Source: Ruminococcus sp. (lineage in GTDB: Bacteria; Bacillota; Clostridia; Oscillospirales; Ruminococcaceae). Taken from it: a DNA stretch of 14,347 bases. Under the pieces are notes generated by a model that was not told the DNA's origin, made no database searches, and saw nothing but the letters and a program-made list of their open reading frames with translations. The translations under genes and the position numbers were made by a program. Each line of letters begins with the position of its first letter. The stretch's first letter is position 1. Location of the stretch: the NCBI GenBank assembly GCA_023667165.1, contig JAMPAO010000001.1, forward strand, positions 6,051 to 20,397, given 5' to 3'. Below are positions 14,330-14,347 of the stretch, piece by piece.

Positions 14330-14347
14330 GCATATTCGCCTGAAACG

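Overview
The window looks like chromosomal DNA from a low-to-mid GC Gram-positive anaerobe, most likely a Ruminococcus-like Clostridia (Oscillospiraceae). The signs are TTGACA/TATAAT promoters with 17-base spacers, purine-rich ribosome binding sites, LTAC-type lipoproteins, a FtsX permease with heptad-repeat coiled coils, and tRNA genes that encode CCA. The genus is an inference; no marker gene is present.

Bases 1-690 are AT-rich and hold two back-to-back mini-gene cassettes on the minus strand. Each has a consensus promoter, the same GTGGTGAA leader, a different tiny ORF, and the same hairpin terminator. Bases 690-990 have no recognisable gene. The core (about 1.0-12.9 kb) is intact and ordinary in composition. 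It holds a transglutaminase-like lipoprotein, an ABC ATPase plus giant FtsX permease exporter, a MATE efflux pump, a convergent unknown 10-TM membrane protein on the minus strand, an amidohydrolase (MtaD/SAH deaminase type) followed by an archaeal/Thermotoga-type S-adenosylhomocysteine hydrolase, and a DUF4349 lipoprotein whose ribosome binding site lies in a strong long-range inverted repeat.

Bases 12.9-13.9 kb are a gene graveyard. The C-terminal third of a P1B-type metal ATPase begins right at the stop codon of the DUF4349 gene. It runs head-on into a dead DinJ/RelB-YafQ toxin-antitoxin locus on the minus strand: the toxin start is ATA, it has an in-frame stop and a frameshift, and its 3' end is missing. 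The window ends with a promoter, tRNA-Met, tRNA-Glu and a terminator.

Two parts seem to work together as systems. The deaminase/hydrolase pair probably recycles S-adenosylhomocysteine through S-inosylhomocysteine, because the hydrolase carries HxExK in place of HxTxE/Q. The ABC ATPase and permease form one exporter. The least explained items are the twin mini-gene cassettes, the leader of the DUF4349 gene and the unknown membrane protein.
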